Shown: in pieces, positions 17,939-26,132 of the stretch | How positions within the stretch are numbered: position 1 is the first letter of the stretch | Layout of the letters: each line of letters opens with the position of its first letter | Assembly (NCBI RefSeq): GCF_001188955.3 | Contig: NZ_JPRF03000028.1 | Coordinates: 1 to 64,000, forward strand | Direction: 5' to 3' | Source: Kitasatospora aureofaciens | GTDB taxonomy: Bacteria; Actinomycetota; Actinomycetes; Streptomycetales; Streptomycetaceae | DNA: 64,000 nucleotides | Position numbers and translations under genes: made by a program | Notes under the pieces: model-generated | What the model saw: the letters and a program-made list of their open reading frames with translations, nothing else | What the model was told of the DNA's origin: nothing | Databases searched by the model: none

Positions 17939-17974
17939 GCGGTCGCCGGCGCCGCCAGGGGCGCCGGCGACCGC
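17939..17974. terminator. bidirectional terminator between convergent genes
   Basis: Perfect 15-bp inverted repeat (gcggtcgccggcgcc at 17939-17953 and its complement at 17960-17974, loop gccagg). It lies between the stop codons of the small hypothetical gene (17931) and the acylase gene (17983). Confidence 0.7.
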
Positions 17975-17982
17975 TTCGCTGC

Positions 17983-20793
17983 TCAGCGGTGGGCGGAGAA
18001 CTGCACCACCTGCTGGTAGGTCGGGCGGTTCTGCCAGGTGGTCCTGCCATCCGTCACCCCGCCCAGCGGGCGCTGGATGACGGTGTCGGCGCACCACTGG
18101 TCGCCCACCGCGCAGTCCGCGTCGCCCGGGTAGACCTGGGCGGGGGTCCGGGCGGCGGCCTGGCTCAGGGTGGTGAGCAGGACGTTCCGGCAGGCCGTGA
18201 GGTCGCCTCCGCCGCAGAAGGGGCGGGCCAGCGGTCCGGCGACCGGATCGCCCAGGACGGACCGCAGGTCCTTGTCCAGGTAGCTCCACCAGCCGTACTG
18301 GAAGGCCGAACCCTTGTGCGGGATCGACTCGTTGGCGCTGACCGGGCCGCCCGCGGAGGCTCCCGTCTGCCCGCCGGAGGGCGACTCGTTGATCTGCAGC
18401 GCGCCGGTCAGGGCGGTGAACAGCTGGTCGCCGAGCCCGGGCCGCATCACGCCGTCGGCGAGCAGCGGCCACCAGGCGTCCAGCACCCGGATCGCGGTGG
18501 CGTCCGCGTAGCCGTGGCTGCCGGGTGAGGTCTCCTTCCGCTGGGCGCCGTCGGCGAGCCAGGCCTCCAGCTGCTGGAGGGCGGTGGCGGCCGCCGGGTC
18601 GGTGACCGGTGCGCTGCGCAGCACCCGGATCAGGTCGGGCAGCACGTCCTCGGCCCGCAGGTCGGCCAGTGCGGCGCTCTCCATGGCCTGGGTGAGTGAG
18701 ACCCTGCTGGCCTTGCCGCCGCCCTGCAGCAGCGCCCTGACGCGGTCGTCGAGCAGGTTGGCGCGGTGCACCGAGCCGTTGCCGAAGCCCGCGGCGGTGT
18801 AGCCGTCGGCCTGCTTGTTGTTCCAGGAGACGTAGTAGTCCTGGTTGACGGACTGCGGGTGCTCGGCGGGCGGGGTGTACCGGGCGGTGTTGGTGGCCGG
18901 GTCGAAGTCCGCCCACTCGTAAACCGGTTGGGCGAGTACGGGGAGGCCGGGGTCGACGCCGGGGGCGCGGACCGGATTGCTGCCGGAGTTGTAGTAGGCG
19001 ATGTCGCGGGAGTCGGCGTAGAACCAGTTGAAGGTGTAGTTGATGTCCTGCGCCGCCTGCTGGAAGCTCGGCGCGTCGTGCACCGCGCCGGGGTCGTTCA
19101 GCTCCTGGAAGCCGATGATGGAGTCGGCCTCGTGCCGGTAGGTGGAGCGCAGCGAGGTGAAGGCGACCGGGGCGCCGCCGACTGTGCCACGGGCCGTCAC
19201 CAGGCCGTAGTCGGAGCGGTACATCACCAGGGTGTACGAGCCGGCCGGGGTGGAGTCGGCGGTGGTCGGGCTCCAGGCGTCCTTGCGCTCCAGCCGGTCG
19301 AACGGTACGCAGCTGCCGTGCCAGAGGTAGGAGTTGGCGGCGGTGGTGACCGGTGAGCCGTCGGTGGTGCAGAGCGGGACGGCGTAGGTGTCGGTGATGT
19401 CCTGCCCGGCCGAGGTGGCGCTCCAGGCGTAGTCCTGGCCGCGGCCGAGCTGCACGTAGAAGCTGAGGCCCGCGAAGGCCGCGCCGCGGGCGCTGATCCC
19501 CGGGCCCTGGAGCTCCTCAAGCATCAGCAACTGCGGTGCGAAGTAGCCGGTTTGAGGGCCGAACACGGCGACGGGGTGGCCGTCGTCGGTGTGCGCGCCG
19601 GAGACCAGCAGGGCGTTGGACATGCCGTGCTTGGCGGTGAGCAGGTTGCCGGGCAGGACGCCGTTCGCCTTCGTGGTCGCGGTGTTGGCCGAGCCGGTGG
19701 CGTCGTAGATCATCCGCTCGGGGACCACCGAGCCCGGGTCGGGCAGCGCCTGGCCCCGAGGGTCGTCGGGCACCGTCGCGTACGGGAAGCTCTGCCCGTC
19801 GTGCAGGGTCCGCACGGCCTCCGGGTCGTCGGCCTCGCGCAGGGAGCGCCACACCGCGTCCCCGGCGTCCTTGCCGTAGCGGGCCTCGGCGGCCGACCTG
19901 ACCTGGGCGGAGGCGAGTTCACCGCCGCCGCCGGAGCCGAACAGCGCACCCACCACCGAGGCCAGGGCGACCAGGTCGGTCAGCTTGAAGGGTGCGATCG
20001 AACCGGCGTTGGTGATCGGGTCGATGTGCCCGGTCAGGTCGTACTCGCCGGGGAAGGTGCGGCCGTTGTACGCCTCGGTGACGTACCGGTTGATGCCGTC
20101 CAGGTAGGCGTTGGCGTCGGCGAGCGCCTGGGTGGCCCGGCCGCCGCGGGCGGCGAGCGCGTCGATCTGCTGCTGCAACTCGGCCTCGGTGTACGGCGCG
20201 GCCTGCCAGAAGCTCTGCTCCAGCTGCCGGTTGGCGGCCGCGCCGCCGGCGAAGCCGGACAGCTCGCCGCGGCCGACGTGCCGGAACAGGTCCATCACCC
20301 AGAGCCGGTCCTGCGCGGCGGCGTAGCCGGCGCCGAACTCGGTCCCGTACCGGGTGGTACCGGTGATGTGCGGCACGCCGGTGGCCTTGTCGCGCACGAT
20401 CGTCACGTCCGGGCGCGGGCTGGCGGTGCTGGCCACCTGGTCGGCGGGCACCCCGAAGGACGCGTCGTTGAAGAAGCTCCGTAACCCGGCCTCGGTGAGC
20501 CCCGGGTACCCGGAGGCGAGGGCGGCGTACGGCCCGAGCTGGTCGTCGGTGTGCGCGGGGCGGCTGCCGAACATCCGGTTCAGCAGGATCTCGGCGAGCG
20601 TGGCGTTGCCGTTCTCGCCGGGCGGCAGGATGTCGGTGCAGCGGCCGCCGCAGTAGTCGGGGGCGGCTGCCGCGGTGGGGGAGGGGGTGGCGCCGGCGGT
20701 GGCCGGTGCGGTCAGGGCGGCGGTGACGAACAGGGCCGACGCGAGGGCGACGGCGGCGGACCTGAGGCGGTGGGGGCGTGTGCGTGGGCGCAA
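17983..20793 (-). CDS. secreted penicillin acylase family N-terminal-nucleophile hydrolase
   Basis: 936 residues from the TTG at 20793, preferred because ggaggag sits 6 bases before it; a GTG eight codons upstream is the alternative. A Sec signal peptide is visible (RTRPHRLRSAAVALASALF then ALTAPATAGA). The pro-alpha part contains GVPHITGTTRYGTEFGAGY and QDRLWVMDLFRHVGRGELS. The auto-cleavage and nucleophile site is at about residue 392 in KHGMSNALLVSG, where Ser would become the beta-chain N-terminus. Family members hydrolyse amides such as penicillins, acyl-homoserine lactones or lipopeptide acyl tails; the substrate here cannot be read. It is not obviously part of either cluster. Confidence 0.88.
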   Translation of the reverse strand: MRPRTRPHRLRSAAVALASALFVTAALTAPATAGATPSPTAAAAPDYCGGRCTDILPPGENGNATLAEILLNRMFGSRPAHTDDQLGPYAALASGYPGLTEAGLRSFFNDASFGVPADQVASTASPRPDVTIVRDKATGVPHITGTTRYGTEFGAGYAAAQDRLWVMDLFRHVGRGELSGFAGGAAANRQLEQSFWQAAPYTEAELQQQIDALAARGGRATQALADANAYLDGINRYVTEAYNGRTFPGEYDLTGHIDPITNAGSIAPFKLTDLVALASVVGALFGSGGGGELASAQVRSAAEARYGKDAGDAVWRSLREADDPEAVRTLHDGQSFPYATVPDDPRGQALPDPGSVVPERMIYDATGSANTATTKANGVLPGNLLTAKHGMSNALLVSGAHTDDGHPVAVFGPQTGYFAPQLLMLEELQGPGISARGAAFAGLSFYVQLGRGQDYAWSATSAGQDITDTYAVPLCTTDGSPVTTAANSYLWHGSCVPFDRLERKDAWSPTTADSTPAGSYTLVMYRSDYGLVTARGTVGGAPVAFTSLRSTYRHEADSIIGFQELNDPGAVHDAPSFQQAAQDINYTFNWFYADSRDIAYYNSGSNPVRAPGVDPGLPVLAQPVYEWADFDPATNTARYTPPAEHPQSVNQDYYVSWNNKQADGYTAAGFGNGSVHRANLLDDRVRALLQGGGKASRVSLTQAMESAALADLRAEDVLPDLIRVLRSAPVTDPAAATALQQLEAWLADGAQRKETSPGSHGYADATAIRVLDAWWPLLADGVMRPGLGDQLFTALTGALQINESPSGGQTGASAGGPVSANESIPHKGSAFQYGWWSYLDKDLRSVLGDPVAGPLARPFCGGGDLTACRNVLLTTLSQAAARTPAQVYPGDADCAVGDQWCADTVIQRPLGGVTDGRTTWQNRPTYQQVVQFSAHR

Positions 20794-20928
20794 GGAGAGC
20801 TCCTCCGTCGAAGCCACGGGGAGTCGACGGTAGGGGGGCTACTGAACGGTTGGCTAGTGGCGTGCATGCCATTTCGGTGCCACGACTGCGGGGAACTGAC
20901 GGTTCGTGGACCCGGGGACCGGGGCCGG

Positions 20929-20951
20929 TTGTCAGTGCGGTCGGTTATGGT
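20929..20951 (+). promoter_or_regulatory. RecA-NDp / PafBC-type DNA-damage promoter of the SUKH gene
   Basis: TTGTCAGTG at 20929-20937, eight bases, then TATGGT at 20946-20951, which matches the actinobacterial RecA-independent damage promoter TTGTCAGTG-N8-TANNNT read by the PafBC activator. Transcription would begin near 20958, which excludes the in-frame ATG at 20947 and supports the GTG start at 21007. Confidence 0.6.
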
Positions 20952-21006
20952 CGCTCGCGTCGGTGGAAGATCGTCCGTCGCGGGTCGGCGGGGCAGGGGG
21001 CGTGCG

Positions 21007-22230
21007 GTGACGGGGACTGGTGTGGAGGCCGGGCGGCTTCGGATGGTGCCCGAAGGGGTCACGCACGGGCCGAGCCGGGAACTGCTCGCGGCCGGGGAGC
21101 TGTGCTGGTCGTACGCGTACCTGGACCTGGAGGCCTCGGGGGACGAGCCGCTGCAGTCCGCGAGCTCCTGGTACGAGCGGCAGGGCGTTCGGGGCACCGA
21201 GGGCCTGTACGTGCTGGGGGAAGCACGGTACGAGGCCTTTGAGGGGCCGGTCACCGTGCTGCTGGACGGTGCGAGCGGAGAGGTCTTCCTGGCCCGGCCG
21301 GACGATGACGACATGCTCCAGCGGGACTTGCTGGCCAGCAGCCCGCAGTGCCTGATCGCGCTGGCGGCGGAGATCGAGGCCGTCAGCGCGGCCGCTGGCG
21401 GCGAGCACGGCCTGGCGGACGGCGAGGTGCGGCCGTACGGCCCGGCGGCCGTCGCCGAGGTCGAGCAGCTGGTGCGACAGCTGCTGCGCGAGGCCGACCC
21501 GGAGCTGTTCCGGCGGACGGACGACCGGCCCGCGCACTGGGAGACGGCGCTGGCGATCCGTGCCCTCGACTGGGGAGCCGACGCGGGCGGTCCGGGCGGG
21601 GCGGCGTACGCGGTCTCCGCGGCCCTGGTCGAGGACCTCGCGACGCTGGAGGGCGAGGGCAGCGTCCGGCGGTTCGAGGAGGCCGAACTGCCCGCGAGCG
21701 TCAGCCACGCCCCGACCCGCCGGCTGCTGCGCGAGATCGGTCTGCCCGTCTCGGACCGGTGCCTGCTCGACGTCGAGGCCGAGGGCCCGCTGCGCACCCT
21801 GGCGCAGCAGTACCCGGAGAACTTCGACCCCGGGGACGAGGACGAGGGCGAGCTGACGACCCGCCCGCAGCAGGGCGGGTTCCTGGTCGTCGGCGGGTGG
21901 ATGTACGACTTCGTGGTGCTGCTCGACGGCGCCACCGGCCGGGTCGAGCTGCCCGACCTGTGGGACGACGGAGAGCCGGCCGCCTACCTGCACCGCGACC
22001 TGTCCGCCCTGCTCTACGTGCTGTGGACCTTCGAGCGCCTGCGGGCCGTGCGCCGCGAGGCGGGACACCCGTGGACGCCCGGGCCGTGGTCGGTGTTCGA
22101 GCCGTCCGAACTCCTCGACGGCGCGGCCGAGGCGGTGATGCGGGCTCTCGACCCGGAGGCGTTCGAGAGCGAAAGCCACTTCTGGCCGATACGGGTCGAC
22201 GACGGGCACATGGGCAGCCTGCTGGAGTAG
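21007..22230 (+). CDS. SUKH-4 family immunity protein, two tandem SUKH-like domains
   Basis: 407 acidic residues. The C-terminal half (about 215-370) carries SUKH-4 hallmarks: ATRRLL-type opening after SVSHAP, REIGLPVSDRCLL, then FLVVGGWMYDFVVLLDGATG and ending VLWTFERLRAV. The N-terminal half repeats the arrangement more loosely (THGPSRELLAAG, then GLYVLGEARYEAFEGPVTVLL). SUKH proteins are the most widespread immunity proteins against nuclease and deaminase effectors of polymorphic toxin systems. No toxin gene is adjacent. The GTG at 21007 has cagggggc upstream and lies 50 bases after the predicted damage-inducible transcription start. Its function as a partnerless immunity or regulatory protein is inferred. 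Confidence 0.75.
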   Translation: MTGTGVEAGRLRMVPEGVTHGPSRELLAAGELCWSYAYLDLEASGDEPLQSASSWYERQGVRGTEGLYVLGEARYEAFEGPVTVLLDGASGEVFLARPDDDDMLQRDLLASSPQCLIALAAEIEAVSAAAGGEHGLADGEVRPYGPAAVAEVEQLVRQLLREADPELFRRTDDRPAHWETALAIRALDWGADAGGPGGAAYAVSAALVEDLATLEGEGSVRRFEEAELPASVSHAPTRRLLREIGLPVSDRCLLDVEAEGPLRTLAQQYPENFDPGDEDEGELTTRPQQGGFLVVGGWMYDFVVLLDGATGRVELPDLWDDGEPAAYLHRDLSALLYVLWTFERLRAVRREAGHPWTPGPWSVFEPSELLDGAAEAVMRALDPEAFESESHFWPIRVDDGHMGSLLE

Positions 22231-22264
22231 CAGCGCTGGTTGGGACGACGACCGGGGTGGGGCG

Positions 22265-23002
22265 TTGAGCGGGAGCGGGAGCGGATCCGTGCGGGCGTCG
22301 GTGGGGGTGGTGTGGCGGCGGAAGAAGCTGCTGCTCCTGCCCGGGATCACGGTGGCGGTGGTGGGCGGGGCCGCCGCGCTGGTGGTGTGGACGGAGGTGC
22401 TGCTCGGGGGGAGCCTTGCGCTGGGCGTGGCGGGGCTGGTGGTGCTGTCGTTCCTTGCCGTGTTCGGCACGTCCGCGTTGCTCGTTGCAGCTGCCGACGC
22501 CCTGCGGGGACGGCCGGTCGGGATCAGGGCCAGCTACGGGCGGGTTGCCGGGCGGGCGCGCCCGATCGCCGGGTGGGCGCCGATCGGGCTGATACAGGTG
22601 CTCGCGGCGGTGTTGCTGGTCGGCATGGCGTGGGTGCTGGGGAGTTACCTGGTGGTTCCGGCGTTGGTGCTCGACGGGGTGCGAGTGCGCGAGGCGATGC
22701 GGCGCTCGCGAGAGGTGTACCGGCGGGACCGTGCGGAGTTCACGCGTGGCTCGACCTGGCTGGCCTTGCCGTTCCTGCTGACCTTCCTGCCTTCCGTCGT
22801 CCTGTTCGTCCTCGGGCTCACGGCGACCGACCGCGCGCTCGGGGCGCTGCTGATGGCCGCGGCGGCGCTGTGCCTGGGGGCCGGTACGACGGTGACGGCG
22901 GGCTTGTCCGGGGTGTTCCGGGCGCGGCTGTACCTGGAGTCGAAGGGGGTGGCGGCCGCGGACCCGGTGAGCCCGGGGCTGCACGTGTCGCCGGTGGAGT
23001 AG
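22265..23002 (+). CDS. multi-pass membrane protein of unknown function
   Basis: 245 residues from a TTG at 22265 (a GTG at 22289 is also possible). There are five or six hydrophobic helices: roughly 22-42, 46-66, 68-78, 105-137, 164-184 and 188-210. A cytoplasmic basic loop MRRSREVYRRDRAEF lies between helices four and five. The architecture, with a VPALVLDGVRVREAMRRS amphipathic segment, resembles actinobacterial DUF6159-like membrane proteins. It follows the SUKH gene after 34 bases and may be cotranscribed from the damage-type promoter. No catalytic motif is seen. Confidence 0.6.
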   Translation: MSGSGSGSVRASVGVVWRRKKLLLLPGITVAVVGGAAALVVWTEVLLGGSLALGVAGLVVLSFLAVFGTSALLVAAADALRGRPVGIRASYGRVAGRARPIAGWAPIGLIQVLAAVLLVGMAWVLGSYLVVPALVLDGVRVREAMRRSREVYRRDRAEFTRGSTWLALPFLLTFLPSVVLFVLGLTATDRALGALLMAAAALCLGAGTTVTAGLSGVFRARLYLESKGVAAADPVSPGLHVSPVE

Positions 23003-23056
23003 CGGTCAGCGGCCCGCGGTGATGCGGGCCCTGACGATGGTGTCCTCTGCTGGATC

Positions 23057-23084
23057 GCCATCGATCCGGACCCGGATCGATGGC
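23057..23084. repeat. perfect inverted repeat in the intergenic spacer
   Basis: 13-bp arms (gccatcgatccgg and its exact complement) separated by two bases. A weaker ggcccgc/gcgggcc pair lies at 23011-23030. Together with the next stem-loop they form a run of three hairpins between convergent genes. Confidence 0.5.
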
Positions 23085-23120
23085 CGGTCGTGGTGCGGAA
23101 GGCAGTTCGGGTACACGCTC

Positions 23121-23156
23121 GGGGGTCGGCGGCCGAGTGCTCGGCTGCCGACCCCC
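23121..23156. terminator. strong bidirectional stem-loop terminator
   Basis: 17-bp stem with one mismatch (gggggtcggcggccgag at 23121-23137 against ctcggctgccgaccccc at 23140-23156) and a two-base loop. It lies between the membrane protein gene and the convergent DUF1349 gene. Confidence 0.65.
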
Positions 23157-23173
23157 CGGGTGCCGTGCCCGGC

Positions 23174-23770
23174 TCAGTCGGGCAGGTGCAGGGCGGGGTC
23201 CGCGGGCCCCTGGGAGCGGCGGGTGAAGCGGACCTGGAGGCCGGCGCGTTCCGGGGAGCAGCAGAACGGGCCGGCCGTGGCGGTGGCGTCCGGGGCGAGC
23301 GGCGCGAGGCGGACCAGGCGCCAGGGGCCGTCCTCGCAGCGGGCGCGGATGGTGACGGCGTCGCCGGTGCGACTGGCGCGGATGGTGACCGGACGGCCGT
23401 GCCAGTCGGGGACGGGCGCGAGGGACCAGTCGGAGACGCCGTGGGTGACCACCGCGCCCACGTGCGGGAGGCCGTCGCTCATCTCGACTCCGGCCTTGAT
23501 CCACGTCCGGGGGTCGACCCGGATCAGCAGGCCGGCCTGGTCGTAGAGGGCGGTGAAGTCCGCGAGGAAGGTGACTTCGGTGGCGCTGCCCGGCGGGAAC
23601 TCGGTGAGCAGCGCGTGGCCGTCGTCGCGGACGAAGCCGTAGCTGGTGGTGCGCCAGAAATCGCTGCGGTCGCGGGCGGTGACCAGGAGGTCGGTGCCGT
23701 CGATCCGTACGTTCTCCGGTTCGTTGAGCCAGCTGCCCTCGTGCCAGGGGATGTCGCGGGTCGGCTGCAT
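23174..23770 (-). CDS. DUF1349 domain protein
   Basis: 198-residue all-beta protein of the DUF1349 (concanavalin/laminin-G-like) family. Characteristic segments are FWRTTSYGFVRDDGHALL, the YDQAGLLIRVDPRTWIKAGVE block, and VTHGVSDWSLAPVP. The biochemical role of the family is not established; carbohydrate or small-molecule binding is plausible from the fold. The ATG at 23770 follows agaggac. It lies 24 bases downstream of the alcohol dehydrogenase gene on the same strand, so it is probably the second gene of an operon controlled by the divergent TetR protein. Confidence 0.82.
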   Translation of the reverse strand: MQPTRDIPWHEGSWLNEPENVRIDGTDLLVTARDRSDFWRTTSYGFVRDDGHALLTEFPPGSATEVTFLADFTALYDQAGLLIRVDPRTWIKAGVEMSDGLPHVGAVVTHGVSDWSLAPVPDWHGRPVTIRASRTGDAVTIRARCEDGPWRLVRLAPLAPDATATAGPFCCSPERAGLQVRFTRRSQGPADPALHLPD

Positions 23771-23794
23771 GCGGATGTCCTCTCGGTCGGCGGG

Positions 23795-24808
23795 TCAGGG
23801 CTTGAGGACCAGGCGGATCGGGTTCCCCTCCTTGCGCTCCAGTGCCTCGACCGCGCGGGCCGCGTCGGCCAGCGGGTAGGTGCCGCTCACCGAGCGGGCG
23901 AAGTCCAGGCGGCCGCCGTGGACCAGGTTGACCAGGTCGATGACGTCCTGGCCGTCGGAGCCGTAGTGGCCGAGGATCTGCTGACGCAGGTAGCTGACCC
24001 GGGTGCCGTCGGTGACGGTCAGCGGCTTGTCGGTGAGGCCGACGAGCACCAGGCGGCCGCGCTCGCCGAGGGTGGCCATGGCCTGCTCGCGCACCGGGGC
24101 GACGCCGGCGAAGTCGAAGGCGGCGGCGAGCGGTCGGCCGCCGGTGGCCGCGCGCAGATGCTCGGTGAACTGCGGGTCGGCCGGGTCCAGGGCGGTGTCG
24201 GCGCCGAAGGCGAGGGCGCGTTCCCGGGCGGCGGGGAGCGGGTCGACGGCGACGATCGGGAAGGCGCCGATCGCGCGCAGCAGCTGGACGCCGTGGGCGC
24301 CGAGCCCGCCGACGCCCCAGACGCCGACGGCCTCGGCCGGGCGGACCGCGCCGGTGGTGGTGATGGCGGCCCAGGGGGTGGAGACCGCGTCGGGGATGAA
24401 GCAGGCCTGCTCGAAGGGGAGCTCGTCCGGGATCGGCACCAGCGTGGTGGCGGTGGCGAGCGCGTACTCGGCCCAGCCGCCGTCGTAGTCCACGCCGCGG
24501 GTGAACACCCTGCCGTTGCGGTGCTCGCCGGCCTGGAGCAGGACCCGGTCGCCGACGGTGGCGCCGGTCACGCCCGCGCCGAGGGTGTGGACGGTGCCCG
24601 CCACCTCGTGGCCGAGGGTGACCTTGTCGCCCTTGAGGAGGAAGGGCTTGAGCGTGCCGTCGATCAGGTGCACGTCGGAGAGGCAGACGCCGGCGGCCTC
24701 GACCTTGATCAGCACCTCACCCGGGCCGGGCGCCGGGACGGGCACCTCCTCGACTGCGAAACCGCCCTTGGCGACGTCGAGGCGGCCCGCGAGCATGGTG
24801 GCGGTCAT
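23795..24808 (-). CDS. zinc-type alcohol dehydrogenase family protein
   Basis: 337 residues of MDR superfamily. Catalytic zinc ligands are visible as Cys in AAGVCLSDVHLID and His/Glu in LGHEVAGTV. The NAD(P) motif is GVWGVGGLGAHGVQLL at about 165-180. The four-cysteine structural zinc loop of classical alcohol dehydrogenases is missing: the equivalent region reads QAGEHRNGRVFTRGVDYDGG. The ATG at 24808 follows agaaggga. The gene is divergent from a TetR regulator with a perfect palindrome between them, so it is probably de-repressed by a small ligand, perhaps its own substrate. The substrate is unknown. Confidence 0.85.
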   Translation of the reverse strand: MTATMLAGRLDVAKGGFAVEEVPVPAPGPGEVLIKVEAAGVCLSDVHLIDGTLKPFLLKGDKVTLGHEVAGTVHTLGAGVTGATVGDRVLLQAGEHRNGRVFTRGVDYDGGWAEYALATATTLVPIPDELPFEQACFIPDAVSTPWAAITTTGAVRPAEAVGVWGVGGLGAHGVQLLRAIGAFPIVAVDPLPAARERALAFGADTALDPADPQFTEHLRAATGGRPLAAAFDFAGVAPVREQAMATLGERGRLVLVGLTDKPLTVTDGTRVSYLRQQILGHYGSDGQDVIDLVNLVHGGRLDFARSVSGTYPLADAARAVEALERKEGNPIRLVLKP

Positions 24809-24864
24809 CGGGATGTCCCTTCTGCCGGGGGCGGCGGGGTCGGGGGAGTGCCTCGCCGTCCCAC

Positions 24865-24890
24865 ACTTGCTTGTTGGCCAACAAGCAAGT
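24865..24890. promoter_or_regulatory. 26-bp perfect palindrome, presumed TetR operator
   Basis: The half-site acttgcttgttgg at 24865-24877 is followed directly by its exact reverse complement at 24878-24890. It lies between the divergent alcohol dehydrogenase and TetR genes, 20 bases before the TetR ATG, ideally placed to repress both. Confidence 0.75.
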
Positions 24891-24909
24891 TCGACCCTAG
24901 CATGGTGCC

Positions 24910-25569
24910 ATGCCCACGCACGATGACCTGGCTGCCCGCGCAACCGGCCCGCAGGACGCGCCGCCCCGCCGTACCCAGGCCGAGCGCCGTGCCCATGCCG
25001 AGCGCGCGCTGCTCGCCGCCGCCGCCCGGCTGATCGCCGAGCACGGCAGCACCGGGGTCACCCTGGCCCGGGTGGGGGAGGAGGCGGGCTTCAGCCGTGG
25101 CCTGGCCACCCACTACTTCGGCTCCAAGGCCGCGCTGCTCGCCCGGCTCCAGGAGGAGGCGCTGGCCGAGGCGATGGCGGCGGCCGCGCCCGAGCGCAGC
25201 GGCGCCGGGGCGGCGGAGGAGCTGTGCCGCTTCGCCCGGGGCTGCCTGGAGGGCGTGCGGAACCCGACCGACCTGGGCCGGGCCTTCGTGGTGCTGGGCG
25301 CCGAGGCGCTCGCCGGTGCCTCCGAACTGACTGCCGCAGTCGCCGAGTTGGACGAGCGGACGCGGGGCTGGGCAGCTGAGGTGGTCGGCCAGGGGCTCGC
25401 CGAGGGGCAGGTGCGGGCCGGGGTGGACGCACGGGCCTTCGCGTTCGCCTTCGTGGGGCTGCTCAAGGGGCTGGTGGTGCAGGCGGCGGCCGCGCCGGGG
25501 GCCTTCGACGTGACAGCGGCCACGACGGAGGCGGAGCGCTGGATCCGGCTGGCACTGCCGGCCGGCTGA
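24910..25569 (+). CDS. TetR family transcriptional regulator
   Basis: 219 residues. The N-terminal helix-turn-helix spans about 20-75 (ALLAAAARLIAEHGSTGVTLARVGEEAGFSRGLATHYFGSK, with the typical YFGSKAALL). A helical ligand-binding domain follows. It very probably represses the divergent alcohol dehydrogenase/DUF1349 operon and itself through the 26-bp palindrome just upstream. The ligand is unknown. A 14-bp perfect terminator follows its stop. Confidence 0.9.
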   Translation: MPTHDDLAARATGPQDAPPRRTQAERRAHAERALLAAAARLIAEHGSTGVTLARVGEEAGFSRGLATHYFGSKAALLARLQEEALAEAMAAAAPERSGAGAAEELCRFARGCLEGVRNPTDLGRAFVVLGAEALAGASELTAAVAELDERTRGWAAEVVGQGLAEGQVRAGVDARAFAFAFVGLLKGLVVQAAAAPGAFDVTAATTEAERWIRLALPAG

Positions 25570-25600
25570 GGGCGGCTCCCGGACGTACCCGGAAACGCCG

Positions 25601-25630
25601 CGCGCCGCGCCGGAGGTCCGGCGCGGCGCG
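25601..25630. terminator. bidirectional terminator between TetR and DUF4180 genes
   Basis: Perfect 14-bp stem (cgcgccgcgccgga at 25601-25614 with its complement at 25617-25630) and a two-base loop, between convergent stop codons. Confidence 0.7.
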
Positions 25631-25667
25631 GTTCGCAGCGGGTTTCTCAGCAAGTTTCGCGGCGAGG

Positions 25668-26039
25668 TCAGGGGGCTGCTGGCTCCAGCCGGGCCGCGAG
25701 GGCGTCGGTGTCCGCGAGGAACCAGATGTGGGAGCCCCGGTTCGACTCGACGACGAGCGATCGCAGCGCCGAACTGGCCTCCAGATGACGGGAGATGTCG
25801 CCGAGCACGACCAGCCGGACGTGGTAGTTGACGAACTTCTGCATCACCTCGCCGGCGAACCCGGTGCTCAGGACGAAGAACGTGTCGTCCAGCCGGTCGG
25901 CGGGCACGGCGACCAACTCGGCACCGTCGTACGTCGCGCCGATGAGATCCAGTGCGTCCTGCACGGTGGTGATCGAGGGCCCGGCGGGGTCGCACACGAG
26001 CACCTTCACCCCGCTCAGTTCCCGCACTGTGTCTGCCAT
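25668..26039 (-). CDS. DUF4180 domain protein
   Basis: 123 residues spanning a complete DUF4180 domain: FFVLSTGFAGEVMQKFVNYH, VRLVVLGDISRHLEASSALR and FVVESNRG-like LVVESNRGSHIWFL. The fold is expected to be a small alpha/beta (STAS-like) domain; no function is known for the family. The ATG at 26039 has caggagag seven bases upstream. It lies 93 bases after the macro-domain gene and is read in the same direction, so the two probably share the damage-type promoter at 26892-26914. It may be the third component of the ADP-ribosylation module; this is an inference from context. Confidence 0.8.
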   Translation of the reverse strand: MADTVRELSGVKVLVCDPAGPSITTVQDALDLIGATYDGAELVAVPADRLDDTFFVLSTGFAGEVMQKFVNYHVRLVVLGDISRHLEASSALRSLVVESNRGSHIWFLADTDALAARLEPAAP

Positions 26040-26132
26040 GGCGCTCTCCTGCCGGTCGGTGTACGGAACCGGACGTGATCATCCGGGAACGAGCCCCAAC
26101 GTAGACCGGACGGAACGCCGTTCGGAAACGAT

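Noticed and set aside
20947..21006. Upstream in-frame ATG as the SUKH gene start
   Set aside because: It lies within the predicted -10 element, and the extension is Arg/Gly-rich with no conservation pattern; GTG at 21007 has a better ribosome-binding site.
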